A stretch of DNA of 58,356 bases from an uncultured Prevotella sp. (GTDB taxonomy: Bacteria > Bacteroidota > Bacteroidia > Bacteroidales > Bacteroidaceae), in contig CAMVSV010000015.1 of assembly GCA_947170265.1 (NCBI GenBank), forward strand, positions 1-58,356, written 5' to 3'. A program made the translations under genes and the position numbers. The notes beneath the pieces are model-generated. The model searched no databases and was not told where the DNA came from. It saw nothing but the letters and a program-made list of their open reading frames with translations. Below are positions 29,087-37,865 of the stretch, piece after piece (positions within the stretch are counted from its first letter, which is position 1; the number at the start of each line of letters is the position of its first letter).

Positions 29087-31434
29087 GACTTGCGTCGTCT
29101 TGTGGGTTTGGTCTGCGGTGCAGAGTTGATTATCTCCATGCACTCCTCGAGTGTGAGCTCTTCGGCTTTCTCCTGCTGTGCCTTCGGTATGCGGTAGTTC
29201 TTTCCGTTGTAGGCAATGTATGGGCCGTATCTGCCGTTCATGATGTCCATCTTGCCGTCGGCATCGAATGACTTCAGGTGTCGCTGTTGGTCTTGCTGCC
29301 GTTTGTCGAGTATGAGGTTTATGGCTTCGGTGAGCGTTATTGTCAGTGGGTCGAGCTCTTTAGGCATGGAAACATACTTCTTGTCGTGTAGAACGTATGG
29401 TCCGAACTTGCCGGAACCAATCACCACGTCGCTGCCTTCGTATGTACCTACCGTTCGCGGAAGCTTGAACAGCTCGAGGGCTTCGTCGATAGTGATGGTC
29501 TCCATGCTCTTGTCGGCTGGCAGCTGTGCAAAGCGCGGTTTGTCATTGTCGTCGGCAGAGCCTATCTGTACCACCGGTCCGAAGCGTCCGATCTTCACGA
29601 ACACGGGTTTTCCTGTTGTCTTCTCTATGCCTATCTGCCGTTCTCCGGCTTTGTGTTCCGAGCGTGAGTCCATCACTTTCTTTACTTCCGGTTCGAAATG
29701 GTGGTAGAAGGTCTTCATTCCTTTGGTCCATTCTTCCTTGCCTTCTGCAATCTTGTCGAACTCCTGTTCTACGTTGGCAGTGAAGTTGTAGTCCATGATG
29801 TCGGGGAAGTTGTTCATCAGGAAGTCGTTGACCACGATGCCTATGTCTGTTGGTATGAGCTTGCCTTTGTCGGCTCCAGCCATTTCTTTTTTCTGCTTGC
29901 TGTCAATCTTGTTGTCTTTCAGCCTGTCGATGTTGTATGTGCGTTCTTCGCCTTTCTTGTCGCCTTTCTGCACATAGTCGCGCTGCTGTATGGTAGAGAT
30001 GGTTGGTGCATAGGTGGAGGGGCGTCCTATGCCGAGTTCCTCGAGCTTGTGCACGAGCGAGGCCTCGGTATATCTCAGTGGCCCCTGAGAGTAACGTTCA
30101 GTGGACACTATCTCCTTGCGCTGGAGCATGTCGCCTTTGTTCATCGAGGGCAGCATGTGTGCCACGTCGTCGTCGGCATTGTCGTCATCGGTTGTGATGT
30201 TGTATACTTTCAGGAAACCGTCGAAGGTTATCACCTCGCCCTGTGCCACAAACATGGGCAGCTTTTCCTTTGCATTGCTTCCCGAGGGCAGTATCTCTAT
30301 CTCCACAGTGGTCTTCTCTATCTCGGCATCAGCCATCTGCGATGCCGCGGTGCGTTTCCAAATGAGTTCATAGAGGCGGCGGTCCTGTGTGTTGCCTTCA
30401 ATGGTTGTCTGGCTCATGTAGGTTGGTCGTATGGCTTCGTGGGCTTCCTGTGCACCTTTTGAGCTGGTGTGGTAGTTGCGTGTGTGGCTGTATTCCTTGC
30501 CGTAGAGCTTGGTTATCTCTTCCTTGCTGGCTCCGAGGCATAGCTTCGAGAGGTTCACGCTGTCGGTACGCATGTAGGTTATGCGTCCGCTCTCATAGAG
30601 TCGTTGTGCCACCATCATGGTCTGGCTTACGGTGAAGCCCAGTCGTCGGGCTGCTTCCTGTTGCAGCGTGGAAGTGGTGAAGGGTGGTGCCGGTGTGCGC
30701 TTGAGTGGTTTCTTGCTGATGTTTGCCACTCTGAACTGTGCATCCTTGCATGCCTCGAGCAGTGCCAGGGCTTCCTTGCGTGTCTTGAAGCGATTGGCAA
30801 GCTCGGCTTTCACCTCCGAGGTGGTGCCGTCGGCGTTGGTCAGCGTGAACACTGCCGTGAGTCGGTAGTATGGTTCGCTGTTGAAGGCTTGTATCTCGCG
30901 CTCGCGTTCCACTATAAGTCTTACAGCCACGCTTTGTACCCTTCCTGCCGAGAGCGACGGCTTCACCTTTCTCCAAAGCACCGGAGAGAGCTTGAAGCCC
31001 ACCAGTCGGTCGAGCACGCGGCGTGCCTGTTGGGCGTTCACGAGGTTCATGTCGAGTCGGCGCGGGCTCTGGATGGCTTCAAGAATGGCAGGTTTGGTTA
31101 TCTCGTGGAATACTATTCGGTTTGTTGTTTTCTGGTCCAAGCCCAGCACCTCGCACAGGTGCCACGATATGGCTTCTCCCTCGCGGTCCTCATCGGATGC
31201 GAGCCACACCGTCTTTGCTGCTTTTGCTTTCTTGGCGAGTTCGCTCACGAGCTTTTTCTTCTCCTCGGGTATCTCATAGCATGGCTCCAGAGTGTTCATG
31301 TCGATGCTTATCTCTTTTTTCTTAAGGTCGCGAATGTGTCCGTAGCTTGACATCACCTTGTAGTCCTTGCCCAAAAATTTCTCAATGGTCTTTGCCTTGG
31401 CGGGGCTCTCCACGATAACTAAATTCTCTTGCAT
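29083..31434 (-). CDS. topA: DNA topoisomerase I
   Basis: A 783-aa type IA topoisomerase that relaxes negative supercoils. Features: N-terminal Toprim (VIVESPAKAKTIEKFLG, SDEDREGEAISWHL), active-site tyrosine in GRITYMRTDS, and C-terminal topoisomerase repeats (GRFGPVVQIG, GKFGPYVLHDKKYVS, GRYGPYIAYNGKNYR) in place of four-Cys zinc fingers. It heads the topA-aroK-speA-argB-sigma run. A TAnnTTTG box lies at 31517-31524. Confidence 0.96.
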   Translation of the reverse strand: MQENLVIVESPAKAKTIEKFLGKDYKVMSSYGHIRDLKKKEISIDMNTLEPCYEIPEEKKKLVSELAKKAKAAKTVWLASDEDREGEAISWHLCEVLGLDQKTTNRIVFHEITKPAILEAIQSPRRLDMNLVNAQQARRVLDRLVGFKLSPVLWRKVKPSLSAGRVQSVAVRLIVEREREIQAFNSEPYYRLTAVFTLTNADGTTSEVKAELANRFKTRKEALALLEACKDAQFRVANISKKPLKRTPAPPFTTSTLQQEAARRLGFTVSQTMMVAQRLYESGRITYMRTDSVNLSKLCLGASKEEITKLYGKEYSHTRNYHTSSKGAQEAHEAIRPTYMSQTTIEGNTQDRRLYELIWKRTAASQMADAEIEKTTVEIEILPSGSNAKEKLPMFVAQGEVITFDGFLKVYNITTDDDNADDDVAHMLPSMNKGDMLQRKEIVSTERYSQGPLRYTEASLVHKLEELGIGRPSTYAPTISTIQQRDYVQKGDKKGEERTYNIDRLKDNKIDSKQKKEMAGADKGKLIPTDIGIVVNDFLMNNFPDIMDYNFTANVEQEFDKIAEGKEEWTKGMKTFYHHFEPEVKKVMDSRSEHKAGERQIGIEKTTGKPVFVKIGRFGPVVQIGSADDNDKPRFAQLPADKSMETITIDEALELFKLPRTVGTYEGSDVVIGSGKFGPYVLHDKKYVSMPKELDPLTITLTEAINLILDKRQQDQQRHLKSFDADGKMDIMNGRYGPYIAYNGKNYRIPKAQQEKAEELTLEECMEIINSAPQTKPTRRRKS

Positions 31435-31516
31435 AGTTTTTTTAATAATGTTTGTTTCGGGACTTCAGAGCTTGTTTCCCAGCGCCTTCTCCCTCAATAG
31501 TCTTGTTTCAAGGGCG

Positions 31517-31524
31517 CAAAAGTA
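31517..31524 (-). promoter_or_regulatory. -7 box for topA operon
   Basis: CAAAAGTA on the plus strand reads TACTTTTG on the minus strand, about 80 bases before the topA ATG. Confidence 0.55.
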
Positions 31525-31548
31525 TAAAAAACTTTCACATACACCTTA

Positions 31549-32088
31549 TTATATATGTAGATTTTTTATTTTTTTAAGAAACTCCTCTATGCCTTTCCTT
31601 ATGGAGGCAAGCCCGAAAAGCTCACTCCGAAGCTCACCGAGCGGCACCCACAGGCACTCTGCGGCATCGTCGCGGGCTGTTGCCGCGGTACAGTCTGCCA
31701 CGGTGCAGCGGAAGAACATGTCGAGAGTGTGAATGGTCATGCCGCTATAGTCGTAGGTGTTGGGCAGTGAGAACAGATACTCGGCAGTGGTGACCTTCAT
31801 GCCGGTCTCTTCCTCCACCTCACGAGCCACGCCCTGTTCTGCGCTCTCGTCCATGTCGGCAAAACCGCCCGGCAGGTCGAGCGTGCCTTTGGCAGGCTCG
31901 TTGGCACGGCGCACCACCAGCAGCTCCCTGTTGTCGTTGATTATGAAGGCGGCGTTGGCTGCTGCCACGTTGCCATAGTAGGTGAAACCGCAGTCCTTGC
32001 AGCTCCTGCTCTTGAAGTCGTTGGTCACGAAGTGCTTGCTCCCGCATACGGGACAGTATCTGAATATCTCCAGAGGATGTGCAGTCAT
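31549..32088 (-). CDS. NUDIX hydrolase with N-terminal zinc ribbon
   Basis: A 179-aa protein with an N-terminal four-Cys zinc ribbon (YCPVCGSKHF...SCKDCGF, residues 11-34) and a NUDIX box GGFADMDESAEQGVAREVEE starting about residue 74, ending EETGM. This arrangement is like NADH pyrophosphatase-type or ADP-ribose-type NUDIX enzymes; the actual nucleotide substrate is not readable. Its stop codon lies inside an ATATATAATAAGGTGTA motif that recurs elsewhere in the window. Confidence 0.9.
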   Translation of the reverse strand: MTAHPLEIFRYCPVCGSKHFVTNDFKSRSCKDCGFTYYGNVAAANAAFIINDNRELLVVRRANEPAKGTLDLPGGFADMDESAEQGVAREVEEETGMKVTTAEYLFSLPNTYDYSGMTIHTLDMFFRCTVADCTAATARDDAAECLWVPLGELRSELFGLASIRKGIEEFLKKIKNLHI

Positions 32089-32166
32089 GGTTATTTAAAG
32101 GTGTTAATTGTGAATGGCTAATTGTTAACAGATGTACACACGGCTGCAATATTACGAAAAAATGGC

Positions 32167-32174
32167 TATCTTTG
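32167..32174 (+). promoter_or_regulatory. -7 box for the esterase gene
   Basis: TATCTTTG, 22 bases before the ATG at 32197. An in-frame ATG at 32122 lies upstream of the box. Confidence 0.6.
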
Positions 32175-32196
32175 CAAAAATATTAAAACAAAACCA

Positions 32197-33021
32197 ATGA
32201 ATATAAAGAAACTACTCCTTTTATCAGCCGTGCTCATGGCTGGAGTCACGATGAGTGCTCAACGTGTGTTTGACGCCAATCTCTATCAGGGTAAGGCACC
32301 CCACGGCAACGGCGATGCCAAGGACACAGCTAAGGTGAGGGTCTTCCTGCCCGCCAGCAAGGATGCCACTGGCAAGGCAATAGTGATTTGTCCGGGTGGA
32401 AAATATGAAACCCTCCATCTCGACAATGAAGGCTATCAGTGGGGAGAGTACTTCATGAACAGAGGCATTGCCGCCATTGTGCTCAAATACCGCTTGCCGC
32501 ACGGCAACAGCGACACACCCATAGCCGATGCCGAGAATGCCATAAAGATGGTGAGGCAGAACGCCAGGGCGTGGAACATCAAGACCAACGACGTAGGAGT
32601 GATGGGCTTCTCGGCAGGCGGTCACCTCGCCTCTACCATAGCCACACAGGCAAAGGGCGATGCGCGTCCCGACTTCCAGGTGCTGTTCTATCCGCTCATC
32701 ACCATGATGGAAGGCTACAGTGACGGAGTGTCGCGTGCCAACCTGCTCGGCAACAAACCCAGCAAGCGCGAGGAAAAGAAGTTCAGCTCCGACCTTAACG
32801 TGAGCCGCAACACACCACGCGCCTTCATAGCCCTCTGCGACGACGACGAGGTGGTGCCTCCCGCCAACGGCGTGAACTATTATCTTGAACTCTATCGCAA
32901 CGATGTTCCCGCCAGCCTCTATGTCTATCCCCATGGCGGTCACGGATGGGGTTCCAGCATTGGCTTCAAGCATCATCTCGAGATGCAGCTCAACCTTGAG
33001 GGATGGTTGAAGAGCTTTTAA
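32197..33021 (+). CDS. Secreted alpha/beta-hydrolase esterase
   Basis: A 274-aa protein with a signal peptide (MNIKKLLLLSAVLMAGVTMSAQ). Esterase/lipase (BD-FAE/acetyl-xylan-esterase-like) motifs: an oxyanion-type CPGGKYE, nucleophile Ser in GFSAGGHLAS, probable Asp in CDDDEVVPP and His in PHGGHGWG. It probably de-esterifies plant polysaccharide fragments or similar substrates in the periplasm. It is a single gene with its own promoter and terminator. Confidence 0.85.
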   Translation: MNIKKLLLLSAVLMAGVTMSAQRVFDANLYQGKAPHGNGDAKDTAKVRVFLPASKDATGKAIVICPGGKYETLHLDNEGYQWGEYFMNRGIAAIVLKYRLPHGNSDTPIADAENAIKMVRQNARAWNIKTNDVGVMGFSAGGHLASTIATQAKGDARPDFQVLFYPLITMMEGYSDGVSRANLLGNKPSKREEKKFSSDLNVSRNTPRAFIALCDDDEVVPPANGVNYYLELYRNDVPASLYVYPHGGHGWGSSIGFKHHLEMQLNLEGWLKSF

Positions 33022-33093
33022 ACAAAGAGCAAAGGGATGGTAAAATGACAGCAAGTGAAAGCGATTTTTCCATCTCCTCACACCAATAAAACG

Positions 33094-33130
33094 AAAGAGC
33101 CACTTTTGCGTTGCGAAAGTGGCTCTTTTT
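33094..33130 (+). terminator. Terminator of the esterase gene
   Basis: Perfect 13-bp stem AAAGAGCCACTTT / AAAGTGGCTCTTT with a nine-base loop, then T residues. Its sequence is related to the palindrome array at 222-303. Confidence 0.9.
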
Positions 33131-33143
33131 GAAAAATAATGTG

Positions 33144-33151
33144 TAATTTTG
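33144..33151 (+). promoter_or_regulatory. -7 box for the ruvB operon
   Basis: TAATTTTG, 52 bases before the ruvB ATG and directly after the preceding terminator. Confidence 0.55.
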
Positions 33152-33203
33152 CCGATTAGACACAATAAGCAATTATAGCATACAGAGCAACATCAAACCA
33201 TTT

Positions 33204-34238
33204 ATGGAAGACAATTTCGATATACGGCAAGAGCGGGTTTCAACAACCGAGAAAGACTTTGAGAATGCGCTCCGACCATTGCAATTCTCCGATTTCAGCG
33301 GACAGAAGAAGGTGGTTGAGAACCTCGAGGTGTTTGTAGAGGCTGCCAAATACCGTGGAGAACCTCTCGACCACACCCTCTTGCACGGTCCGCCGGGACT
33401 GGGCAAGACCACGTTGTCAAACATCATTGCCTCGGAGCTTGGAGTGGGTTTCAAGCTCACCAGCGGTCCTGTACTCGACAAGCCAGGCGATCTCGCAGGC
33501 ATACTCACCTCGCTCGAGCCCAACGACGTGCTCTTCATTGACGAAATCCACCGTTTGTCGCCCGTGGTGGAGGAATACCTCTATTCTGCCATGGAAGACT
33601 ATCGCATAGACATTATGATAGACAAGGGTCCCTCGGCACGCTCCATACAGATTGACCTCAATCCTTTCACCCTCGTGGGAGCCACCACGCGCAGCGGTCT
33701 GCTCACGGCACCCCTCAGGGCACGTTTCGGAATAAACCTCCATCTGGAATACTACGACCCGGAGACCCTCGCACGCATCATACGCCGTTCGGCATCCATA
33801 CTGAAGGTGCCCATCAGCGACGATGCTGCCAACGAGATAGCCCGTCGCTCGCGCGGCACACCTCGTATTGCCAACGCACTGCTGCGCCGCGTGAGAGACT
33901 TTGCTCAGGTGAAAGGCTCCGGACGCATAGACCTCTCCATAGCACAGATAGCACTCCAGAGCCTGAACATCGACCAGTATGGTCTCGATGAAATCGACAA
34001 TAAGATACTCCTTACAATCATCGACAAGTTCAGGGGAGGACCAGTGGGGGTTAGCACCATTGCCACAGCCATCGGCGAGGATGGCGGCACAGTGGAGGAG
34101 GTCTACGAACCCTTCCTCATCATGGAAGGCTTTCTCAAGCGCACACCACGAGGCAGGATGGCCACACCCCTCGCCTATGAACACCTCGGACGCAATCCTT
34201 ACAACGGAAACATTATGGAGCCCGACCTCTTCGGGTAA
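33204..34238 (+). CDS. ruvB: Holliday junction branch migration helicase RuvB
   Basis: A 344-aa AAA+ ATPase driving branch migration with RuvA. Visible motifs: Walker [16 protein letters not shown], Walker [10 protein letters not shown], sensor 1 VGATTRSG, arginine-finger region [14 protein letters not shown], and a C-terminal winged helix ([15 protein letters not shown]). Length is normal. It is the first gene of a five-gene run; coaD begins six bases later. Confidence 0.97.
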   Translation: MEDNFDIRQERVSTTEKDFENALRPLQFSDFSGQKKVVENLEVFVEAAKYRGEPLDHTLLHGPPGLGKTTLSNIIASELGVGFKLTSGPVLDKPGDLAGILTSLEPNDVLFIDEIHRLSPVVEEYLYSAMEDYRIDIMIDKGPSARSIQIDLNPFTLVGATTRSGLLTAPLRARFGINLHLEYYDPETLARIIRRSASILKVPISDDAANEIARRSRGTPRIANALLRRVRDFAQVKGSGRIDLSIAQIALQSLNIDQYGLDEIDNKILLTIIDKFRGGPVGVSTIATAIGEDGGTVEEVYEPFLIMEGFLKRTPRGRMATPLAYEHLGRNPYNGNIMEPDLFG

Positions 34239-34244
34239 TAGCTT

Positions 34245-34700
34245 ATGCAGAGAAACGGAATTTTCGTAGGGAGCTTCGACCCCTTCACCATCGGTCACGA
34301 CAACATAGTAAGACGGGCATTGCCACTCTTCGACAAGCTCGTGATAGGTGTGGTGGGCGACAATGTGAACAAACAGTATCTACAGCCCGCCGAAGAGAGA
34401 ATGAAAACCATAGCGCAGCTCTATGCCCATGAGCCACGCGTGGAGGTGAAACCCTTCTATGGCCTCGCCGTGGACTTTGCCAAGGCAAACAACGCACGGT
34501 TCATAGTGAAAGGCGTGAGAAGCGTCAAAGACTATGAATATGAACTCCAGCAAGCCGACATCAACCGCGAGATAGGAGGCATAGACACACTGTTGCTCAC
34601 TGCCGAGCCACAGCTGGCAAGCATCTCGTCGACGTTGGTCAGAGAGCTTGCCCATTTCAATCAGGACATAAGCAGATTTCTGCCCACACAAGACAAATAA
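34245..34700 (+). CDS. coaD: Phosphopantetheine adenylyltransferase
   Basis: A 151-aa nucleotidyltransferase of coenzyme A synthesis (4'-phosphopantetheine + ATP). It has the class motif GSFDPFTIGHDNIVRRA (HxGH variant TIGH), the substrate loop FIVKGVRSVKDYEYE and the C-terminal ISSTLVRE. It sits between ruvB (6-base gap) and the S41 peptidase (1-base gap), so it is translated from the shared mRNA. Confidence 0.95.
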   Translation: MQRNGIFVGSFDPFTIGHDNIVRRALPLFDKLVIGVVGDNVNKQYLQPAEERMKTIAQLYAHEPRVEVKPFYGLAVDFAKANNARFIVKGVRSVKDYEYELQQADINREIGGIDTLLLTAEPQLASISSTLVRELAHFNQDISRFLPTQDK

Positions 34701-34701
34701 G

Positions 34702-36285
34702 ATGAGAAAAAACACCATACTCACAACACTCGTATTGCTTGCCGTAGCCCTCAGCACCGCGGCACAGATACACCTGAACTTCGGCGACAACAGTCCCATG
34801 AGGAAGCTTCAGATGGCTGAGGTGGCCATAAGCAACCTCTATGTAGACACTGTCGATGAGAACCGACTCGTGGAAGATGCCATAAAAGGCATGATTGAGA
34901 AGCTTGACCCACACTCCTCATATACCGATGCAAAGGAGACTAAAGCCATGAACGAACCCTTGCAAGGCGACTTCGAGGGAATAGGCGTGCAGTTCAACAT
35001 CGTTGACGACACGCTGCTCGTGGTGCAACCTACCGTAAACGGACCATCCGAGAAGGTGGGCATCATGGCAGGCGACCGAATAGTGATGGTCAACGACACC
35101 GCCATAGCCGGAGTGAAAATGTCGAGAACCGACATGATGAAACGTCTCAGGGGAAAGAAAGGCACGAAGGTGAAGCTAAGCATAGTACGCCGTGGTGTGA
35201 GCGAAATGCTACATTTCATCGTTAAAAGAGACAAGATACCCGTTCACTCCATCAATGCAGCATATATGATACGTCCCTCGGTGGGCTACATCAGGATAGA
35301 GAGCTTCGGAGCAAAGACCTACGATGAGTTCATGGCTGCCGCCGACTCTCTGACCAGGCAAGGCATGCAGCACCTCATAATCGACCTTCAGGACAATGGA
35401 GGCGGATATCTTGAAGCTGCCGCCAGACTCGCCAACGAACTGCTCTCGGAGAACGACATGATAGTGTATACCGAGGGAAGAAGGGTGAAGCATCAGGAGT
35501 ATCGTGCCCGTGGTAACGGAAAATACAGGAACATGCCCATTACCGTGCTCATCGACGAGTATTCGGCATCGGCAGCAGAGATCGTGGCAGGAGCACTGCA
35601 AGACCACGACCGCGCCACCGTGGTGGGACGACGCTCGTTTGGTAAAGGACTCGTGCAGCGACCCATAGAGCTTCCCGACGGCTCCATGATACGCCTCACC
35701 ATTGCCCACTACTATACTCCCAGCGGCAGATGTATACAGAAACCCTATGTCAAAGGCGAGAAAGCCGACTATCAGAAAGACATAGAAAACAGGCTCAAGC
35801 ACGGAGAGCTGACCAACAGAGACAGCATACACTTTGCCGACTCTCTCAAATACTACACCTTGAAGGAGCACCGCCCCGTGTATGGTGGTGGAGGCATCAT
35901 GCCCGACGTGTTTGTGCCGCTCGACACCATGCGCTTCACCAAGTATCACAGACAGCTCAACAGCAAGAGCATCGTGATAAACCAGACACTCAAATACATT
36001 GACAGCCACCGCAAGGAACTCAGGAAGAGATACAAGACCTTTGAGGAATTCGACGAACATTTCAGCGTTCCCGACGACCTCATCTCTGACCTGAAGGCTG
36101 AAGCAGGGAAGCAGGGAGTGACTCCCAAGGACGAAGAGGAGCTGGAAACCACGCTGCCATACCTTCGTCACCAACTCAAATCGCTTATTGTGAGAGACCT
36201 GTGGGGTATGAATGAGTATTTCAAGGTGTGGAACAAGGAAAGTGACATAGTAAACAAAGCCCTTGATATAATATCTGGGGAATGA
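34702..36285 (+). CDS. S41 family C-terminal processing peptidase
   Basis: A 527-aa exported protease with signal peptide 1-21, PDZ domain (about 88-170, GIGVQFNIVDDTLLVVQP...AGDRIVMVNDTAI) and the S41 catalytic domain. The Ser/Lys dyad by analogy with Prc is Ser290 (EYSASAAEI) and Lys315 (RSFGKGLVQ), at the correct 25-residue spacing. A roughly 180-residue C-terminal extension follows. It acts in the periplasm on protein C-termini; the target is unknown. Confidence 0.92.
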   Translation: MRKNTILTTLVLLAVALSTAAQIHLNFGDNSPMRKLQMAEVAISNLYVDTVDENRLVEDAIKGMIEKLDPHSSYTDAKETKAMNEPLQGDFEGIGVQFNIVDDTLLVVQPTVNGPSEKVGIMAGDRIVMVNDTAIAGVKMSRTDMMKRLRGKKGTKVKLSIVRRGVSEMLHFIVKRDKIPVHSINAAYMIRPSVGYIRIESFGAKTYDEFMAAADSLTRQGMQHLIIDLQDNGGGYLEAAARLANELLSENDMIVYTEGRRVKHQEYRARGNGKYRNMPITVLIDEYSASAAEIVAGALQDHDRATVVGRRSFGKGLVQRPIELPDGSMIRLTIAHYYTPSGRCIQKPYVKGEKADYQKDIENRLKHGELTNRDSIHFADSLKYYTLKEHRPVYGGGGIMPDVFVPLDTMRFTKYHRQLNSKSIVINQTLKYIDSHRKELRKRYKTFEEFDEHFSVPDDLISDLKAEAGKQGVTPKDEEELETTLPYLRHQLKSLIVRDLWGMNEYFKVWNKESDIVNKALDIISGE

Positions 36286-36313
36286 CTTTAAATGATGAAG
36301 TAATATTATTGCA

Positions 36314-37849
36314 ATGGCAAATCTGAAATCATTGGCAAAAGACACAGCCATCTATGGTTTGAGCAGCATCATAGGCAGGTTTCTGAACTATCTCCTGGTA
36401 CCACTGTACACGGCAAAGATGTCGGCAGAAAGTGGCGGCTACGGAGTGATAACCAACATGTATGCCTATGTGGCACTGCTTCTTGTAATACTCACCTACG
36501 GTATGGAGACCACCTTTTTCCGTTTCGCCAACAAGGTGGAGGAAGATGCACGCACGGTGTATAGCACCACGCTGATCATGGTTGGCACCACCTCGCTGCT
36601 GTTTGTGGCCATGGTGTTTGCATTCATTGGTCCACTGAGCCGCTTCATGGGCTATCCCGACCATCCTTCGTATGTATGGGTGATGTTCACCACCGTAGCC
36701 ATCGATGCCTTCCAGTGCATAACCTTCGCCTATCTGCGCTACAAGCACAAGGCGCTGAAGTTCGCGGCGCTGAAGCTGCTGTTCATTGTGATGAACATTG
36801 CGATGAACCTCATCTACTATGTGGTGATGGGCGGCAACGAGGTGGGCTATGCCTTCTACATAAACCTTGTATGCACGGCATCCATAACACTTTTCTTCTA
36901 CAGGGAGATAGCAGAGGCTTTCCACCGTTATCCCAAGACGAAGGAGTCGTCGGAGGAGACTGCAACGGCAGAGCAAGGAGAAGAGCGTTGCCGCATAGTG
37001 GACATAAATGCCGCCAGACCCGTGAAGCGCTTCGACGGCAAGCTCGTCGGCCGTATGCTCTCCTACAGCTGGCCAATACTCATTCTCGGCATTGCCGGCA
37101 TATTGAACCAGACAGCCGACAAGATACTCTTTCCCTATGTATACAAAGGTGGCGATGCCCATTCTCAGCTCGGCATCTATGGCGCGGCATCAAAGATTGC
37201 AATGATCATGGCAATGATTACCCAGGCGTTCCGCTATGCCTATGAGCCATTCGTGTTTGGCAAGTCGCGCGACAAAGACAACCGTGAGACCTATGCCAAG
37301 GCAATGAAGTATTTCATTATCTTCACGCTTCTGGCATTTCTCGTAGTGGTGGGTTATCTTGACATACTGAAGTATATCATCGGCAGAGACTATTGGCAGG
37401 GACTGCGCGTGGTGCCCATAGTGATGGCTGCCGAGATAATGATGGGAGTATATTTCAACCTCTCGTTCTGGTATAAGCTCATCGACAAGACCATCTGGGG
37501 AGCATGGTTCTCGGGCATTGGCTGCATGGTGCTCATCGCCATCAACGTGATGTTCGTTCCGCGCTACGGCTATATGGCATGTGCATGGGCGGGCGTGGCT
37601 GGCTATGGCACTGCCATGGTGCTCTCCTATGTCGTGGGGCAGAAGAAATATCCCATCAATTATCCTATGAAAGACATATTCATATATGTGTGTCTGGCTG
37701 CCTTCGCCACCTACTGGATGATGGGCTGGAGGGAGACCTTGCCCCTTTGGGCATCGCTCGCACTCAACACCATGGCTGTGCTGTTCTTTGCAGGAGTGAT
37801 AGCATACTATGAATTTCCACAACTGAGAAACAAACTGATAAAGAAATAA
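36314..37849 (+). CDS. Oligosaccharide flippase family membrane protein
   Basis: A 511-aa integral membrane protein with about 12-14 hydrophobic segments and an N-terminus (LAKDTAIYGLSSIIGRFLNYLLVPLYT) typical of the MATE/MOP polysaccharide transporter group. A charged cytoplasmic loop lies at about 205-240. It presumably flips a lipid-linked saccharide across the inner membrane. No glycosyltransferases are nearby, so the substrate cannot be inferred; in this order the gene often sits beside housekeeping genes. Confidence 0.88.
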   Translation: MANLKSLAKDTAIYGLSSIIGRFLNYLLVPLYTAKMSAESGGYGVITNMYAYVALLLVILTYGMETTFFRFANKVEEDARTVYSTTLIMVGTTSLLFVAMVFAFIGPLSRFMGYPDHPSYVWVMFTTVAIDAFQCITFAYLRYKHKALKFAALKLLFIVMNIAMNLIYYVVMGGNEVGYAFYINLVCTASITLFFYREIAEAFHRYPKTKESSEETATAEQGEERCRIVDINAARPVKRFDGKLVGRMLSYSWPILILGIAGILNQTADKILFPYVYKGGDAHSQLGIYGAASKIAMIMAMITQAFRYAYEPFVFGKSRDKDNRETYAKAMKYFIIFTLLAFLVVVGYLDILKYIIGRDYWQGLRVVPIVMAAEIMMGVYFNLSFWYKLIDKTIWGAWFSGIGCMVLIAINVMFVPRYGYMACAWAGVAGYGTAMVLSYVVGQKKYPINYPMKDIFIYVCLAAFATYWMMGWRETLPLWASLALNTMAVLFFAGVIAYYEFPQLRNKLIKK

Positions 37850-37865
37850 AACTATTTAGAAAACA

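Noticed and set aside
35209..36351. Long antisense open frame (380 codons) opposite the S41 peptidase
   Set aside because: The plus-strand gene has complete catalytic motifs; the antisense frame has no recognisable domain and reflects GC-rich codon bias.
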